Origin: Cryphonectria parasitica EP155
Taxonomy: Eukaryota > Ascomycota > Sordariomycetes > Diaporthales > Cryphonectriaceae
DNA length: 64,000 bases
Assembly (NCBI RefSeq): GCF_011745365.1
Contig: NW_024468909.1
Span: 6,448,001 to 6,512,000 of the forward strand
Reading direction: 5' to 3'
Made by a program: the position numbers and the translations under genes. The notes below the pieces were generated by a model. It did not search any database. It had not been told where the DNA came from and worked only from the letters and a program-made list of their open reading frames with translations. This document shows positions 23,712 to 36,600 of the stretch, piece after piece. Position 1 is the stretch's first letter. Every line of letters begins with the position of its first letter.

Positions 23712-24489
23712 ATGCAGACAACTGGTATTGCTAGACAGGTGCACACTGTCGTCAAGAGGTACACATCACTCTACTTTACTCAATCTTACTCTTCCGTCTG
23801 ACCAGCATTGCTGCAGAGGCGACAGATACACACACTTGGAACGCATGGTTTGTATTGGTTGTTTGGAACTGCCGGAGTCTTCTATCCGATGCCCAATTTG
23901 CAGAGAACACTGTTGGTGTAGCGTCGAGTGCTGGCGCCTGGACAGGGAATTTCACAACATTCTCTGCCGTACATACCAGGCCTTCCTCCACACGCGGACT
24001 GATATGCATCACAAGGTGGCGATACGATTTCCTGTCGATTCCATGCTGCCAGAACTCTTCTGGGTCGAGACCTCGATCACATTGGACCACGTACCGAAGG
24101 CAAATGGTGATATTGAAGTGGAATATATGAGACAAAATCCCGCCGAAAACAAGCTTATGGACACAGTACTTCAGAATGAGGAACACCCAGAGTATGATTT
24201 TCGATGGGAGTATAATCAAGACATGCAACCTACCAACGCCTGCTTGCAAAACTTGGCACGTCTGTCGGGACGCGAGGTGTCGTCTGATCTTAGAGGCCCT
24301 CTCGAGGTCGTTCGAATCTGGAGCTTCGCCCGGACGAGCGACGTGAAACTCACGTTCGGCAGTACCACGCTCAACTTGGTCGAAATAGTCGACGCCGAGG
24401 ACATGGCACCCGTTGATCTGCGGCACGTCGTCAACCAAGTCATTGCCGGAAAGGGTCATGACCTGATCGACCCAGGCGCCTATATTTGA
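23712..24489 (+). CDS. Small MYND zinc-finger protein
   Basis: Two exons, 23712-23758 and 23817-24489, give 239 residues; a 58-bp intron with a TCTGAC branch site joins them in frame. Starting at the internal ATG 23845 would still keep the zinc finger. Residues 28-66 form a complete MYND motif: C-x2-C, nine residues, C-x2-C, then WC-x3-C, and H-x3-C at LDREFHNILC. MYND fingers bind proline-rich peptides. The remaining 170 residues have no SET domain or other catalytic motif that I can see; this layout recurs in many small fungal MYND proteins of unknown role. A regulatory or scaffolding job is inference. Confidence 0.75.
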
Positions 24490-26107
24490 AGAACGCCGAT
24501 GACTGGCAAAGGATATCTACTGCCTCTGTCAAGGGGCGTTGTCTGTCGGCTGCTGCAAGCTTACGTGCAGTCTTTCCGTTCCTTATCATTTGCGGTGTTG
24601 TACATTTTGGAGTACGGGCTGTACAAACAGTTTGCAAGACTAGGGTTCAGAGATATGGTAACACTGGACTGGATCAACCGTTCAAAGGCGCCTTTTTACA
24701 CTGATGCAGCGTAGCTAGCTCATTGCTGTTGTTTTGGAAATCAATTGTCAGCTCGAAACAAAGCCGTTCTTGTTCTCATCACTGCTTGTCTCCTCATCCG
24801 ATCCGGCGCGCCGGAGAGGTAGATGTTTGCAACAGCACGCCTGGTCTGCCCAGACCAGACTTGGGCACCGACGCTCCGAACGACACATGCCTGTACCCAT
24901 GCGGACTCGATATCTGGGCAGTCCCTCCATTGGTCTGTGCTGGCTGGGCTGCGATGCGTTGGGAAGTGTTCAAAACTATTAGCTCGATGGCATTCTGCAG
25001 CTAAGTAAGCTGCTCGCATCATCATTGACGGGAGTGTCCGCGAGGACGGTTCAGTTCGACCAACACCCCACGAAACAACATGTGGCCGACCAGCTCCCCG
25101 CCTGCATGAAACGGCAGCGGCACGGGTGCCTGAGCTGCATGGGTGGCGTCGATAAGCTTCGCATCGCCTTGGGACAACTACTATGGTACTCCTTCGACCG
25201 ACCACAAAGCTCGCCTGGGGGAAATTCCCACCAAACATGGTGAAACATGTGGTCGAGGCCACAAATGGACGGTGTGTGCTCATCCTTACTACCTACATGA
25301 TGGGACTTTCTTGTCTTCCGAGACGAGTCACTAGATGCATATATGCAGATGCATGTACCAGCCTCTACACTTTATCTCACACCCGTGGTTCGTCGCCATC
25401 CCTCGTGGTGGAGGGGCACACCCGCGAGTCCGGCCCTCAGCGAGCGTGTCCGATTGGGGGGTAGCACAGGGCGGTGGAGACGAATCAAGGCCTGTCGTGG
25501 ACCTCGTACAGGGGCCGTGGGCCAGTCCTGCGTGAGCCTGCCAAGCCCTTTTTGGTTACCAAGCGGTTACCTGCGTTCGTGTGTGCATTAACGCGGTAGC
25601 AGCTGGGTGGCTGGTAAGTATTGTTGTGACTCTGACTACTATGTGAGAGAGTGTGCGTGCAGTCTGCCCTGCCCTGTCCTATCCCTCGTTGGGGCTTCTT
25701 GCCCCCTGTGTCGATCAACTTTACTGACGGCTATAGTACGTTGAGTACTTACTGACAAGTGAGTATCCTAGCAGATCCACACAGCTGCTTCGAGGGTTGT
25801 ATTTTTCGGGTTCTGGTCTTTCTGTCCCTCGCGGTCTCCCTCCCTCTCTCTCTCTCTCTCTCTCTCCCCCCCCCCCCTACCTCTCTCTTTCCTAGTAACT
25901 CGAGATCTTTTGTCCTAGATGAAGGCTGAAGACCAGTCAGCGCGATGCCCTCGCTGGCCACCGGATCACAATACTGCTGGCTGAGTCCAAGTACCTTGCA
26001 CAATAAGTTTCCCACTCTGTGAACAATATTACACATGTCATGTGATCAAGCCTGGCCGTGTGTCTGAAACAAAGAAGAGAAAACAAACCTTGGAAAGTTC
26101 GTCCAAC
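24490..26107. other. Intergenic with (CT)n-C12 tract
   Basis: This is 1.6 kb upstream of the lipase gene. A (CT) repeat at about 25844-25865 runs straight into 12 C's (25866-25877), 230 bp before the lipase ATG. A 180-codon minus frame at 24741-25283 has no family signal and an arginine-rich antisense look, so I do not call it. Confidence 0.5.
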
Positions 26108-28251
26108 ATGGGATTGTTCAAACGGAGGAAATCGAAGGACCTGCCTCCAACGCCGGATGGACCGCCTCCGGTTCCAATCAAGGACTCGAGGTCAGCACCA
26201 ACCTCTCTGCCGCCGACCCAACAACGGCCTCGTGCATCACCGCCACCACAGTATCACGCTCCTCAAAGCTCCGGCATCACCGGTCAGGATGGGTCACGCA
26301 CCACCTTTCAACCCGCTGGCTACCTGCCACCACCTCCGGGCTGGACTGCCGGGCCACCTCCTCCGGCATATCCACAGCAACCGGCGTCCCAGCAGGCGGC
26401 GCCCATAGTGGTGAATCAGCACTACTACCTGCTGCAGGGCCCTCCGTCGTCGTCGTCGACGTCGTCGTCGCTGCAGACTCCCGCCCAGGCAGGACCGGCG
26501 GGAAACGGGTGTGCCATGACGAAGCTGCTCGTCGGGTCTGCCGTCAACCTCACAAACCAGGTCATGCCTGGTGTGCTACCCTCGTTCCTGGATGAAGGCG
26601 CCGGGCAGGGCATCAGGATGCTCGGGCCCGGGTGCGCAGCGGCGGATCGCATGTGTGATCGGTTCAATAACCTCATGACGCTTATCGACCGGGATAGATA
26701 CGCCGGCAACGAGAAGGACCTGTTTACCTATCAGCCGGGCTCCAGCCCAGCATCGTCATCCACTGGCGCTGGCAAGCCAAAGAGAGACCAGCAGGGCAGG
26801 AGGGAGCATGACCATCCCAAGGGCCAGACCACCGCGGTGGCGGCAAAGGTGGTCTCTGGAAGCTACTTCGCCAAGGTCGAGCTGTACGCCAATGCACGGC
26901 TGCCCATGGATCTCCCACCCCTCAAGCTGTACATCCCGACATGGCCACTGGTCTGCCTGGCCGCGCGGTACTCGGAGCGTGTCTACGAAAAGCCCCGCGG
27001 CAAGGAGAAGGACGTCCATGTCGAGTCGGATTCCCGCACCGGCACCAAGGCCATGTGTATCAAGTCGGTGCCCATGGACGATATGAACACCATCGTCTTT
27101 GCCATTCGGGGCACCGCAACGTTTGGGGACTGGACAGTGAACCTGAAGACGGAGCCTGTGTCGCCGGAAGGGTTTCTGGTTAGTCTCGAAAAATCCTCCC
27201 CTTCCCCTTTGTTGAAGAAGAAGGGGGAAAAGAAAAGAAGAAGAAGAAAAATACTCAGATCTGTCGGTTGCTAACACACACAAACTTCCCCTCTACACAG
27301 GACGACTGCGGCAACTATTGCCACGCAGGCTTTCTTTCCGTCGCCCGGCGCATGGTCGCCCCTGTTGCCGCTCGCCTCCGCCAGCTCCTCCAGGAGAACC
27401 CGACCCGGCGCTCCAGCAGCCTCCTCATCACGGGCCACTCGGCGGGCGGCGCCGTCGCGGCCCTGCTGTACGCGCACATGCATTCGACCTCCCTGGCCGC
27501 CCGGTCCGAGCTGAGTGTGCTCACGTCGGGCTTCAAGCGCGTGCACTGCGTCACTTTTGGCACGCCGCCCGTCTCGCTGCTTCCCCTGCAGAGGCCGACA
27601 GCACCCGAGTTTCGCAAGAGCCTGTTCCTGAGCTTCGTCAACGAGGGTGACCCCGTCGCCCGCGCCGACAAGGCCTATGTACGGAGCCTGCTGGAGCTCT
27701 TCGCCACACCCGTACCGGCTTTAGCTGCCAGGACGGTGGCTGCTGTGGCTGCCGAGAACAGGTCGCGGTCCGCGCCAGCTTTGCTGCTCCCTAATGGGCC
27801 CGAGCCTGACCCTAAAAAGGCCAAGTCTAGAAACTCTGTGGTGTCTACCAAGTCTGGGAGGTCTGGCAAGCAGGGTAACAAGATCGCCAAGAACAACGAC
27901 CATCATAACAACAAGGCCAGCAGCAGCAGCAGCAGCAGTATCAGCAGCAGCAGCAGCAACGGGAAAGGATCACATGTGCAGGCACACAAAGGGCCGGTAT
28001 GGAAAGTTCCGCCCTGTACGCTCAGCAGCGCGGGGCGGATCGTGGTCCTCCGGTCCGGAGATCCAAAGGCGAGGCTGAAGGGGAAAAAGACAGTCGAGGA
28101 GAGGCTGAACGAGGGGGTCGTGGCCCAGATGACTACGGATGAGCAGCTGCGGACGCAGATCTGGGGCGACCCGGTGTGTCATCTCATGAAGCTATATGCA
28201 GGGAGGCTGGAGATTCTGGCCGTCAATGCTGTGACGGCCAATGGCTACTGA
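26108..28251 (+). CDS. Class 3 lipase family protein with proline-rich N-terminus
   Basis: Exons 26108-27178 and 27301-28251 encode 673 residues. The ATG at 26108 (MGLFKRRK) is the first in the frame. Residues 10-125 are very rich in Pro, Ser and Gln. The class 3 lipase fold follows, with VFAIRGTATFGDW (the oxyanion region), the GHSAGG elbow (Ser about 404), an Asp in NEGDPVARADKAYV and a His in DPVCHLMKLYAGRL, so the triad looks complete. A disordered basic insertion with a long serine run, encoded by AGC repeats at 27923-27958, sits between the Asp and His segments. There is no signal peptide, so an intracellular, perhaps membrane-associated, acylglycerol lipase (diacylglycerol-lipase-like) is inferred. 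Confidence 0.87.
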
Positions 28252-28745
28252 AGTGAAACAAACCTCGGAGGACGAATGATGATGATGGCGAGAGAGAAAC
28301 CAAGGGAGGGAGAGAGATACCTGGTCCAGGGGAGTTGACCACTTATGACTTTATGACTACGACTTATGACCAACCACACGCATCAGGCCGGCATGGGTGA
28401 TATCTTGGCGTCTTTAACGATGTATGCAAATTGATACCAGCAAACAAGAAAACCCTTGGTTTGTGCTTGTTCATCTCTGCATAGACAAGTGAAGAAACCA
28501 AGGGTTTTCCTCCTTGTTTTTCTTATAGCATAGAATATAGTTACGAGAAGCCAATGAGAATGACCTATTGATTTCTTTGTTCGTGTCCACATGTGTGAGA
28601 ATAGACATGAGCACCCTACTCGAAGGCTGATTAGATGATATGGAGAAGAAGAAGAAGAAGAAAAAACCACGAGATAATCGACTTATGTAAAGAATCCACG
28701 AGCAAGGTAAACGGTGTCACACATACCGTAACAAGTTCCCAGCTC
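28252..28745. other. Spacer between convergent lipase and GHR genes
   Basis: This 494-bp spacer contains a strong hairpin, described next, and otherwise only AT-rich 3' flank. Confidence 0.5.
28442..28519. terminator. Strong inverted repeat between convergent genes
   Basis: GAAAACCCTTGGTTT (28448-28462) and AAACCAAGGGTTTTC (28495-28509) are perfect 15-bp complements. An inner CTTGT/ACAAG pair (28466-28470 with 28485-28489) and an outer AAACAA/TTGTTT pair (28442-28447 with 28514-28519) lengthen the stem. It lies 190 nt past the lipase stop and 230 nt past the GHR stop, so it could fold in either 3' UTR. The labels terminator or RNA-processing signal are inference; a relic terminal-inverted-repeat element is an alternative. 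Confidence 0.45.
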
Positions 28746-29948
28746 TCACGAAGCTATTTTATTCAGCTTCTCCTCAAGCTCCAGCACCACCGGCATACGA
28801 ACCCCTCCCACCCTCACCTTCTTCACATCCCTCTCATACCCCTCGGGCCCCTCCACATCGGGCCAGGGCCCCAAGGGCGTAATGGCCCTCGGGTTAATAT
28901 CGTAATGACTCTTTGTATAATTCTCCTTGATGTGCGTGAAATCCGTGCTCTCCCTGAACCCAGCCACGTTCCAGTACAGGTTCTTGAGCCAGTTGTTGAT
29001 CTGCGGGTAGTCGTGGCGGATCGTGCCCAGGTTGCACTTGAAGTGCTGCACGTAGACGGTGTCGAACCGCACGACGGTCACATAGGCGCGGATGTCAACC
29101 TCGGTCAGCTGCGGGCCGAGCACAAACGGCCCGCCGCGCGAGGCGATGGTCTTCTCGAGCTTGTTGAGCGCCGCGAACACGGGGGGCACGGCTCGCTCGT
29201 AGGCTTCCTGGGTCGTGGCGAAGCCGGCTTTGTACACGCCCGTGTTCAGGTCGCGCTGCATCCAGGTGGAGATCTGGTCGATCTCGGCGCGGAGGGCCGC
29301 TGGGTACAACGTGAATTCCTGCTCCTCCTCCTCCTCCTCCTCCTGGCCCAGCACCGGGTCGAAGCACGTCGGCAGGTCGCGCAGGAGCTCGGCCGACTCG
29401 TTGTTCACAATGGTGCGCGTCTTGCTGTCCCAGAGCACGGGCACCGAGTACCGCCCCTTGTACGCCGGGTCCGCCAGGAAGTACAGCTCGTGCAGGAACT
29501 TGGCGTGCAGCTCAGGGTCCGGGGTGGCACCTGGGTATTCTGCCTCGGTGGACGGGAATTGCCACCCGGGCCAGCCGTGCTCGTCACCTTTGGGGTAGGG
29601 CTTCACGACGGTGATGGGAAGGATGTCCTTGAGGCCTGGCTTTAGGTGGCGCACGAGGTTGGCGCGGTGGGCGAAGGGGCAGAAGAGGCCTTTTTGGGAA
29701 GAGTGAGTGGGAGGATGAGTGAGTGTAATTTTGAGCAAGCTGTCACTTGCATAGAATAAGAAGAGAGGAGGAGGAGGAGGAGGAGGAGAGGGAGGTTTGG
29801 GTATATGTTTACCTATATAGAGCCGGTAGCGATCCTTTTCTGGCTGGAAGGGCCCATCAGGGCTGATCTTGCCGTGCCATGACTGAGTGGTGCCGGCCAG
29901 ATGCTCAGCTACCGTTGAAGGGTTTGGTTTGGGCGTGCTCGAGGTCAT
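28746..29948 (-). CDS. Glutathionyl-hydroquinone reductase (ECM4/GTO-type GST)
   Basis: Exons 29948-29813 and 29689-28746 encode 359 residues. Splicing restores the active-site segment YIGLFCPFAHR with Cys49, the CPF/CPW-type catalytic cysteine of omega-like GSTs. Family blocks follow, such as YPGATPDP, FLHELYFLAD, GRYSVPVLWD and IVNNESAELLRDL, and then the C-terminal helical domain with VRFDTVYVQHFKCN. These enzymes remove glutathione from glutathionyl-hydroquinones using GSH, protecting against quinones. A run of seven glutamates (from CTC repeats at 29322-29344) is inserted in the linker. The intron carries a GGA repeat at about 29769-29790. The Phe in CPF replaces the commoner Trp. It is likely cytosolic, with no targeting signal seen. 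Confidence 0.9.
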   Translation of the reverse strand: MTSSTPKPNPSTVAEHLAGTTQSWHGKISPDGPFQPEKDRYRLYIGKHIPKPPSPPPPPPPLFLFYASDSLLKITLTHPPTHSSQKGLFCPFAHRANLVRHLKPGLKDILPITVVKPYPKGDEHGWPGWQFPSTEAEYPGATPDPELHAKFLHELYFLADPAYKGRYSVPVLWDSKTRTIVNNESAELLRDLPTCFDPVLGQEEEEEEEQEFTLYPAALRAEIDQISTWMQRDLNTGVYKAGFATTQEAYERAVPPVFAALNKLEKTIASRGGPFVLGPQLTEVDIRAYVTVVRFDTVYVQHFKCNLGTIRHDYPQINNWLKNLYWNVAGFRESTDFTHIKENYTKSHYDINPRAITPLGPWPDVEGPEGYERDVKKVRVGGVRMPVVLELEEKLNKIAS

Positions 29949-31330
29949 GATGGGTCGGCCAGTCTCTTATTGATGGGACGCGTGTAGTCGTTGTTGCATG
30001 AGCAGACATACACACACATACACAAAGTCAAAATACTAAGTACTGTAGCAAGCAGAGTCAACCGAATGGACCTTTGAAGTGAGTATAGTAGGAAGTTCGT
30101 TTCTTTTTCTCCTTGAGATTGGTGATCGGTCGTCAGGCTGTATGCATGATATAAATGATTAATAATTACTCAAGCGCTGTGATGGTTCAACGTTCGGGGT
30201 GATGCATGTTAACGGTAGTACTTGTGCGTAGTTCCGACAGGGCCGCAAATCCGTGCCGTGCCTAGCTGAAAACCAGTCGAAGCCTGCATACGCCTTTGGT
30301 TGTCCTTGAACAACATTTCTCTTGCGTAGGGGTGATTCCTTGCGAAGCTGCTTCTTTCAGACACCAGAAATTCACAGAGATGGAGGGATATTTAAGATAA
30401 CACATCGAATCATAGGTCGGTATCGGCCTATGCAGACGAACAGCCGGAAAGAATTCACTATATAGGTGGAAGAAGATCAGTAGATCTCCTTGAATATAAA
30501 GAGTGACAGGTCCCAAGCCCATGATGAACTCTATTACTATCACAGGTTGAGAAAATTCATCGCTATGGAAAATACCAAGTAGCACTGCATTCCCCATCAA
30601 CGCTTGAAGTGTACTTTTTTGGCAAGGCCCACTGGAATGAGTGAAAGCATGGCAAGTACAGTCGGCGGGAATGTTTCTTCTTGCTTTCTCTTTTATTTTT
30701 ATGTTTCTTTGATGAGGAGGGAGGGAGGGACGCAGGGGGGTCAATTCGAAGTAGCAAGGTGAGCCGAGTATCCCTTGTGACAAGGCTACATTTCCTACAA
30801 TCAAGACAACAGTGCCCGCCGTCCCGCCCTTGACTGACAGCCGCACGGGTCAAGCCATCATCATTCACACGGGGACGTACGAATACAGGTGTGACAAGTC
30901 GGTATGAAAAGTTGCGATGCAATCACCTCCAATCTCATTCTCATTCAACGCGTGCGCAGTAAATACAGAATCTTCGTGGCTGGCTCCGTCTTCCCGACGA
31001 CGATGCTCACTCATATAAAAGCGAGTTTGTTTTGCCAGAGATACCCATAACAAGACGCAATCAGAGCATGCAAGACTTCCCCCTCCCTCTGTGTAACCTA
31101 TGCAAAAATTGTCGTAAAAACCAAGCTCATGATATCGAACCAGCCGTCCACAGGATATGTCCATGTGCGCTTATATATATAATGCTCGAGGTAGATGGTT
31201 AACGAGAAGAAAAATAAATAGAAGATGCTCTCGACGCTATTTTCGAGAGCACGGTGTGAAGTTCGAGTGCAGTGATGCTCTTGATATATTCTTATGGTCG
31301 GGTGCAGCCAGTTCTGTATCGAATTCAGGG
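29949..31330. other. Intergenic, no supported gene
   Basis: This is 1.4 kb between two minus-strand genes. It covers the GHR promoter and the regulator's 3' flank. A minus frame at 30262-30846 has no coding character. Confidence 0.5.
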
Positions 31331-33643
31331 CTACCGCAAACCACTGAAGTCCATGTCCGGTCCAACAGGCAATCCATTGTTCATCCCAAGCGAGCCCAGT
31401 GAGGCCATGTCCGAGTTGGCCCTCTGTAGAGCCTGAAAGTCGCCAATCGTTCGTAATTGAGGATTCGGCGCCATTGCGAAACTGTTGGCCCGGGATGGCC
31501 CTTGTCTCTGAACCATACTGTTCGTGCTCATGTCCTGTCCCAGACCATGCATTGCGAAAGACATGCCCTGGTTGAAGGACTGCTGTCCAAAGTTCTGCGT
31601 CTGGTGGTTGAGGGAGAGGTTGGGCGGTTGTTCCAAAGGTGTGTGCAGGCTGTTCTGCATGTGCTGACCCATGGTTGGCATGGCAGCTATTGGTGTTTGA
31701 GGCGCATGTTGCGAGTGTGGTGTTTGTGGAGGATTTGTGGCAGGCATCTGCAGATTGTGTGACACCGGTGTGGACTGTGTCATCTGGGTCATCATCACGT
31801 CCGACATGGTGTTAAATGAGCTGTTCGGCATGCCGTGTGAAAAATCTGCCGCCGGCGACATGGGCGAGCTCACAAAAGGCGAGTTCATGTCGTTGTTTGA
31901 TGAGACGCCGGCCTGCGAGCTGCTGGATTCGGGACTCGGGTACTTCTTCTCGAAGCCGTCAAGCATCGCCGGTGTTTGGGCCATGCCGGCGTTACCGAAA
32001 CCGTCAAAAATGTCGACGCTGCAGGCGTTGTTGGACACGCTGTCCGGAACATTCAGGAGCATCGGGCTGACGAGCTTCGGTAGAACCTCGTGGACCTTGC
32101 TGAGCAGGAGCGGGATGAATCGATGGTCTCCGTTTCGCAGCATCGAGAGGACGTTCAACAGGGGGTTGAGCTGCTCGCGGGGTCCTGGCGAGAACGGATC
32201 ACGAGATGCAGGATGCATGGCCAGAGCCTCGATCAGTGTGCATGCAACCTCGAACACCTTGGTCAACTGAGTTACGAACGTTAGCCCAGTCATGAGAATT
32301 GTGATAACGAGATCAATACACAAGGAGGGACAACATACCAATGGCGTGGCCGCCATGTCCGACCCTTGATTGGATGATGCACCCGACAGGAGGCTGTTGG
32401 TCAGGTTGGCGGCGTACTGCTGGTATACCAAAGCCTCATCACCGCCTGCGCTGACATTGCCGTTGTTCATTGTGAGTTGCCAGGTCATCGTCTTGATCCA
32501 CTGCTGATTGGTCCTGATGTCGGCGAGTTGCGAGTCGCCGTAAGTCAGGAATGACGGTAGGATATCGGCGAGCTGTTTCTGCAAGCTTTGGATGTGAGCA
32601 GTAGGCCAATTGCTGCGGGTCCTGTTCCAGGTGGAGACAAAGGCATCATCAAAGGGCCGGAACAAGTTCACGAGAAGCAAAAAGCGCTCCAGCTGGCGAG
32701 CACCAGGATCCGTGGGGTCGTCATTTGCGGTGGGCATTTTGATGGTCGCCTGGAGCGTCAACGGTCTGTTGCGCTGCAAGGCATATGCTCTAGATGAGAA
32801 AAAGTCCAATTAGTGTCCATCAGAGAATACACAGTGAACAGGTCCAGCGACGGTAGCTAACCTTTCTGTGGCAAAGAAGAGCCAGTAGAGCCGTCTCCGC
32901 AAGGAAGATTCTATAGGATCCATCTGTGCGTACACCTCCTCCCTGTTCATCCCGACAATATGCATCATTGTCGCTGCCTCGCGCAGGTGGAACCAGGCCT
33001 TCTCGTGCATGTCGAGGCCATAGTAGCAGGCAAACAGGAAGTAGCTGGTGGCGAAGGTGTTGAGGGACGGCGACTCGGTGTAATCGAAACCTTTCCTCAC
33101 GCGAATGGTCTCTTCCATCAACACAGTGCTGGACACGATGTTCGCGCCGGGCATGCTGTCCAGGCCATAAGGGTCACCACCGGGAATCCCCATGCCCGGT
33201 TGGATCATCATGAGGGCGCACAGCGAGGTGAGGAGACAGTAAGTGTCCAGAACTTGATCCATGTAGGGGATCTGCTGCTCCAGGCGCTGGCGGTTGAGGA
33301 TAGGCATGTGCGGGTACATGTTGGCGAAGTAGAAATCCATGCACTCCCTCATCATATCGACGGTCAACAGGCCGGGCGTGGGAGCCAATGACGGGGCGAC
33401 TGGCGGACCCGGAATGCCATTCAGACGGCTCTGCACCTGTGCTGACAGGCTCTGCAGTTTCTGATCCTCGCGCAGCGCGCTGATGACCTTGGCCCTGGAG
33501 CCCTTGGGGCCTTTCTTTTGAGGTACTGCATTATATGTGCAGTTGAGAGAGGCAGTGTTGCAGTTCCGACAGGGATTGATTCCGTCACACTTGACCTTGC
33601 GTCGATGGCAAGCATCGCATGCCCTCTTCACCGCGCTCGTCAT
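31331..33643 (-). CDS. Zn2Cys6 transcription factor
   Basis: Exons 33643-32862, 32789-32339 and 32266-31331 encode 722 residues. The N-terminal binuclear zinc cluster is perfect: C9-x2-C12-x6-C19-x5-C25-x2-C28-x6-C35. It is followed by the basic linker KKGPKGSRAK. A fungal_trans middle homology region runs from about residue 90 to 500, including the ESSLRRRLYWLFFATERAYA segment rebuilt across intron 1. The C-terminal 200 residues are rich in Gln, Met, Asn and Ser, typical of an activation domain. The overall pattern resembles regulators of sugar or starch use, but I cannot assign a target pathway. There is no obvious cluster around it. Six kb of gene-free DNA lies upstream, which may be a large promoter. 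Confidence 0.9.
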
Positions 33644-36600
33644 CGTGTACGAATCGAGGCACGCGTTCTCCTCCTCTCGTCCAGATAATGAATGAAATGA
33701 TTCTTCTTCTGTTCCTTCTTCTCTTCCAGAAAAAGACCACCGCCGAATCGTTTAAGTCGTTGCTATTGCGATATGATCAGTTCCACTGGAAAGAGGCCCT
33801 TTGAGGAAAAGATGGTTGGTCGTGTCCGCCGGGTCGTCCTGGACATGCACTGCCGCCGCAGTCTTGTCTGTGCGACCTAGGACAGTAAAAGGTTGCCTTG
33901 AGTGACCTATGTGTTCAGATGGGATGTATGATTGAGCCAAAGAGTCGACATCCACGTGCAGAAGTAATGGCTGGGGGGTTCATGCAGCCTAGAGGAGGTC
34001 GCAATTGTAATCGGGCCGTTGAAGAATAAAACCGCGGGGAAAGAAGTAACGCCCAAATCCGGGGAAATGGCTCGCTTGTCTGCACCGACACGGTCGCTCG
34101 GATAAATTCGTGAGATTATTCAAAGGAAAGGATAGGAGGCGTCGAAAGATGCCGGGGTATCAAGAGGAATTTTGGTTTTGATTTTCTGTTGTTGTTTTTC
34201 TTAAACAGCAGCTTTTTCGGAGGAGGCAAAACAAGGAGAGAATAAAAGAAAAAATGCCACTATTCTTGCAAAGGAAGAATGGCGAGACAGATGTTGAGTC
34301 GAGTTGTTGCGAGTAGGGGAGGGAAAACAGACGGCGTCGAGAAGATGTTGGGTGGGCCACCACCGGATGATGAGGAGGAGAAAAGTGGGATCTGGAGGGG
34401 GGGGAGTGTGTCTGGTGCAGATGGGGAGCCACTGAGAAGGGGGAATTCAGCCCGGGTAGGGGGTACTAAGTACAGTACGGATTAGAGGGAGTGCAGGGGG
34501 CCAGGGATAGAGAGCCAAGGGGGCAGGGCCACCTGGGGGCACTTGGCCCCAGTCCCAGCGTGTTCAGGCCTGGAGTAATGGGCCTGGAGTGCCTGGGCCG
34601 GGTAGGGTGGGCGTGCGGGCGAAGAATGCGGAGGAGACCGCCATATACCTGGATGGGGGAATAGAGCGCTAGGGCCTGGCTGGGTCTAGTCCCAGGATCC
34701 TTGGGCCCCATCCATACCCTGCTCTGTACTTTACCGCAGTACCGCCTCTCCGTACTTGGAGTCAAGTGACGGGACCACCTTCAAGGTGCGCCATCCGCAT
34801 AATTTAGGCCCGGTGCTGATTGTTTTACTTTTGGCTTTGCTCGGCGCATTAATACAACTATTACTGCACCGACGACGAATTGGGTCGCACCCTAGGGTAA
34901 GGCTACGAAATTACCGCATGAAAAAAAAAGAGGGCGGAGCTTCTCACAGTCGAATGAGTGGCTCATCTACAAAATTCGCTGCGGATGACTGTGCTTGCGC
35001 TTGATCCACCGTCGATATCTCAAAAGTTGATGTTATTGTTGCTGCTGCTGCTGCTGATGAGGATGACAAAAAACTGGAGGGACCTGACAGTGTTGGCTGA
35101 TTAAGAACCCCCTCAAATCGCTCACTCTCCCTCAGCCCAGCAGCCCTGAGAAGCTGGCTGTGCTTCTCAGGTATTACGAGTATTTGTATTGCCTCCATCT
35201 CGTGATCGCCCATTTGCCAGCGAGGACAGCTCGATCCATCCATGTCTTCTTCCAGGGAGGCCCCCTGCCTCGAGCGTAGAGGTAAGTAAGTCTTGTTTCT
35301 CCCAAAACACATTCCATTACCATCTTGTACGGTGGTAGAGAGAGTCCTGCTGCTAAAGATAGATGTTTCATCTTATTACTACGTATTTCATCAAGAGGGC
35401 CTCATGCTTTTTTCCCATGGGTGCTGGTTTGGTGATGATCTCCTTCTCCCCTTGGAAGGCTGGCCCTGATCTTGCAGCTGTCAATGGCCCACAGAACGAT
35501 CGTAACGTTGTGTTCAGGCTTAAACCATGTACATACCGTCAGTGCCCATCATGGCAAGGTCAGGTCAGGTCAGGTCAGGCAGCACTAACAGCCCAACAGG
35601 CTGGGAACGCCTGGGCGCAGCGAACTCCGCGCGCTCTTGGTAGCGAACAGCAAGAGCTGATTTGCTAGAGGATCTACCCCGGGTACAATTGCCTGAAGAG
35701 GCATCCCCCACCCGGCCCTAATCGATTGGCGTCCAACTATGCCCCAATGGCCATTTCAGGATGGACTGTGGTGTGCGTGTTCTCCGGCTTCGATCCTCAT
35801 CATCATCATCCCACACTCTTTTGTTCTTTGCCCCGTCCGCAAGTGGAATGGCATGATACAGCATGGCATTCGACATCTCTTGTTCATCTCGTGACGTGTC
35901 GTGTCCGTCTGCCTGTCAGTAGCCTTGAGGACTGGTCTCACCTATAGAACATCATGTACATTATCGTCTGTTTTTGGCCTTCTGCTTTGCGCATTACTAA
36001 GTATGTTTGATGATCAACGCGAAAAGAATTGAACCAAGCTACCCGCCTGGGCTGGATCCACTTGCGGATTATTATTTTGTCCTCCCCTTCTGCCCGTCAT
36101 TCGAGTCAAGACATGGGGCCGCAAGGCACACGCCAGACCGCGACCGAGGCTGTCAGACGGCTCTCGGCTCAGTCGCCGGATTTGTACTACCAAAGTGATT
36201 TTCAGTAGTCTACCAAATACCCTGTTTCTATGGTAGAGAACAGAACTTGGGTGGCTAGCAGAAATCGCCATCCCGAGACACAAACCTTCGTCACCCATCC
36301 GTCTTGGGTCACGCGAGATTGTTCAGCGACCCCAAAAAGCCCCGCCACTTGCTATGCCTCGAAAGAATGACGATGAGTCTCGATTCCGAGCCGCGAAAGA
36401 CAAAGAGCGCGATGTGCGGTCCATGTCTCGGCTACAGCGAGGAGATAATCCTCTCGGATCACGACATCATCTGAATAAAGAAAGATTTTTTTTTCCCCCT
36501 TCCCGAAATGAAAGCCTCTTTAGGGATCTTCATTTCATTTTGCCTCGAGGAACTGTGTAACACGGCACTGCCTTCCGCGCGCACCCTTCATTCACCGACA

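Noticed and set aside
24741..25283. 180-codon minus-strand frame
   Set aside because: The arginine/serine-rich composition is typical of a chance frame; no domain, splice partner or conserved block was seen.
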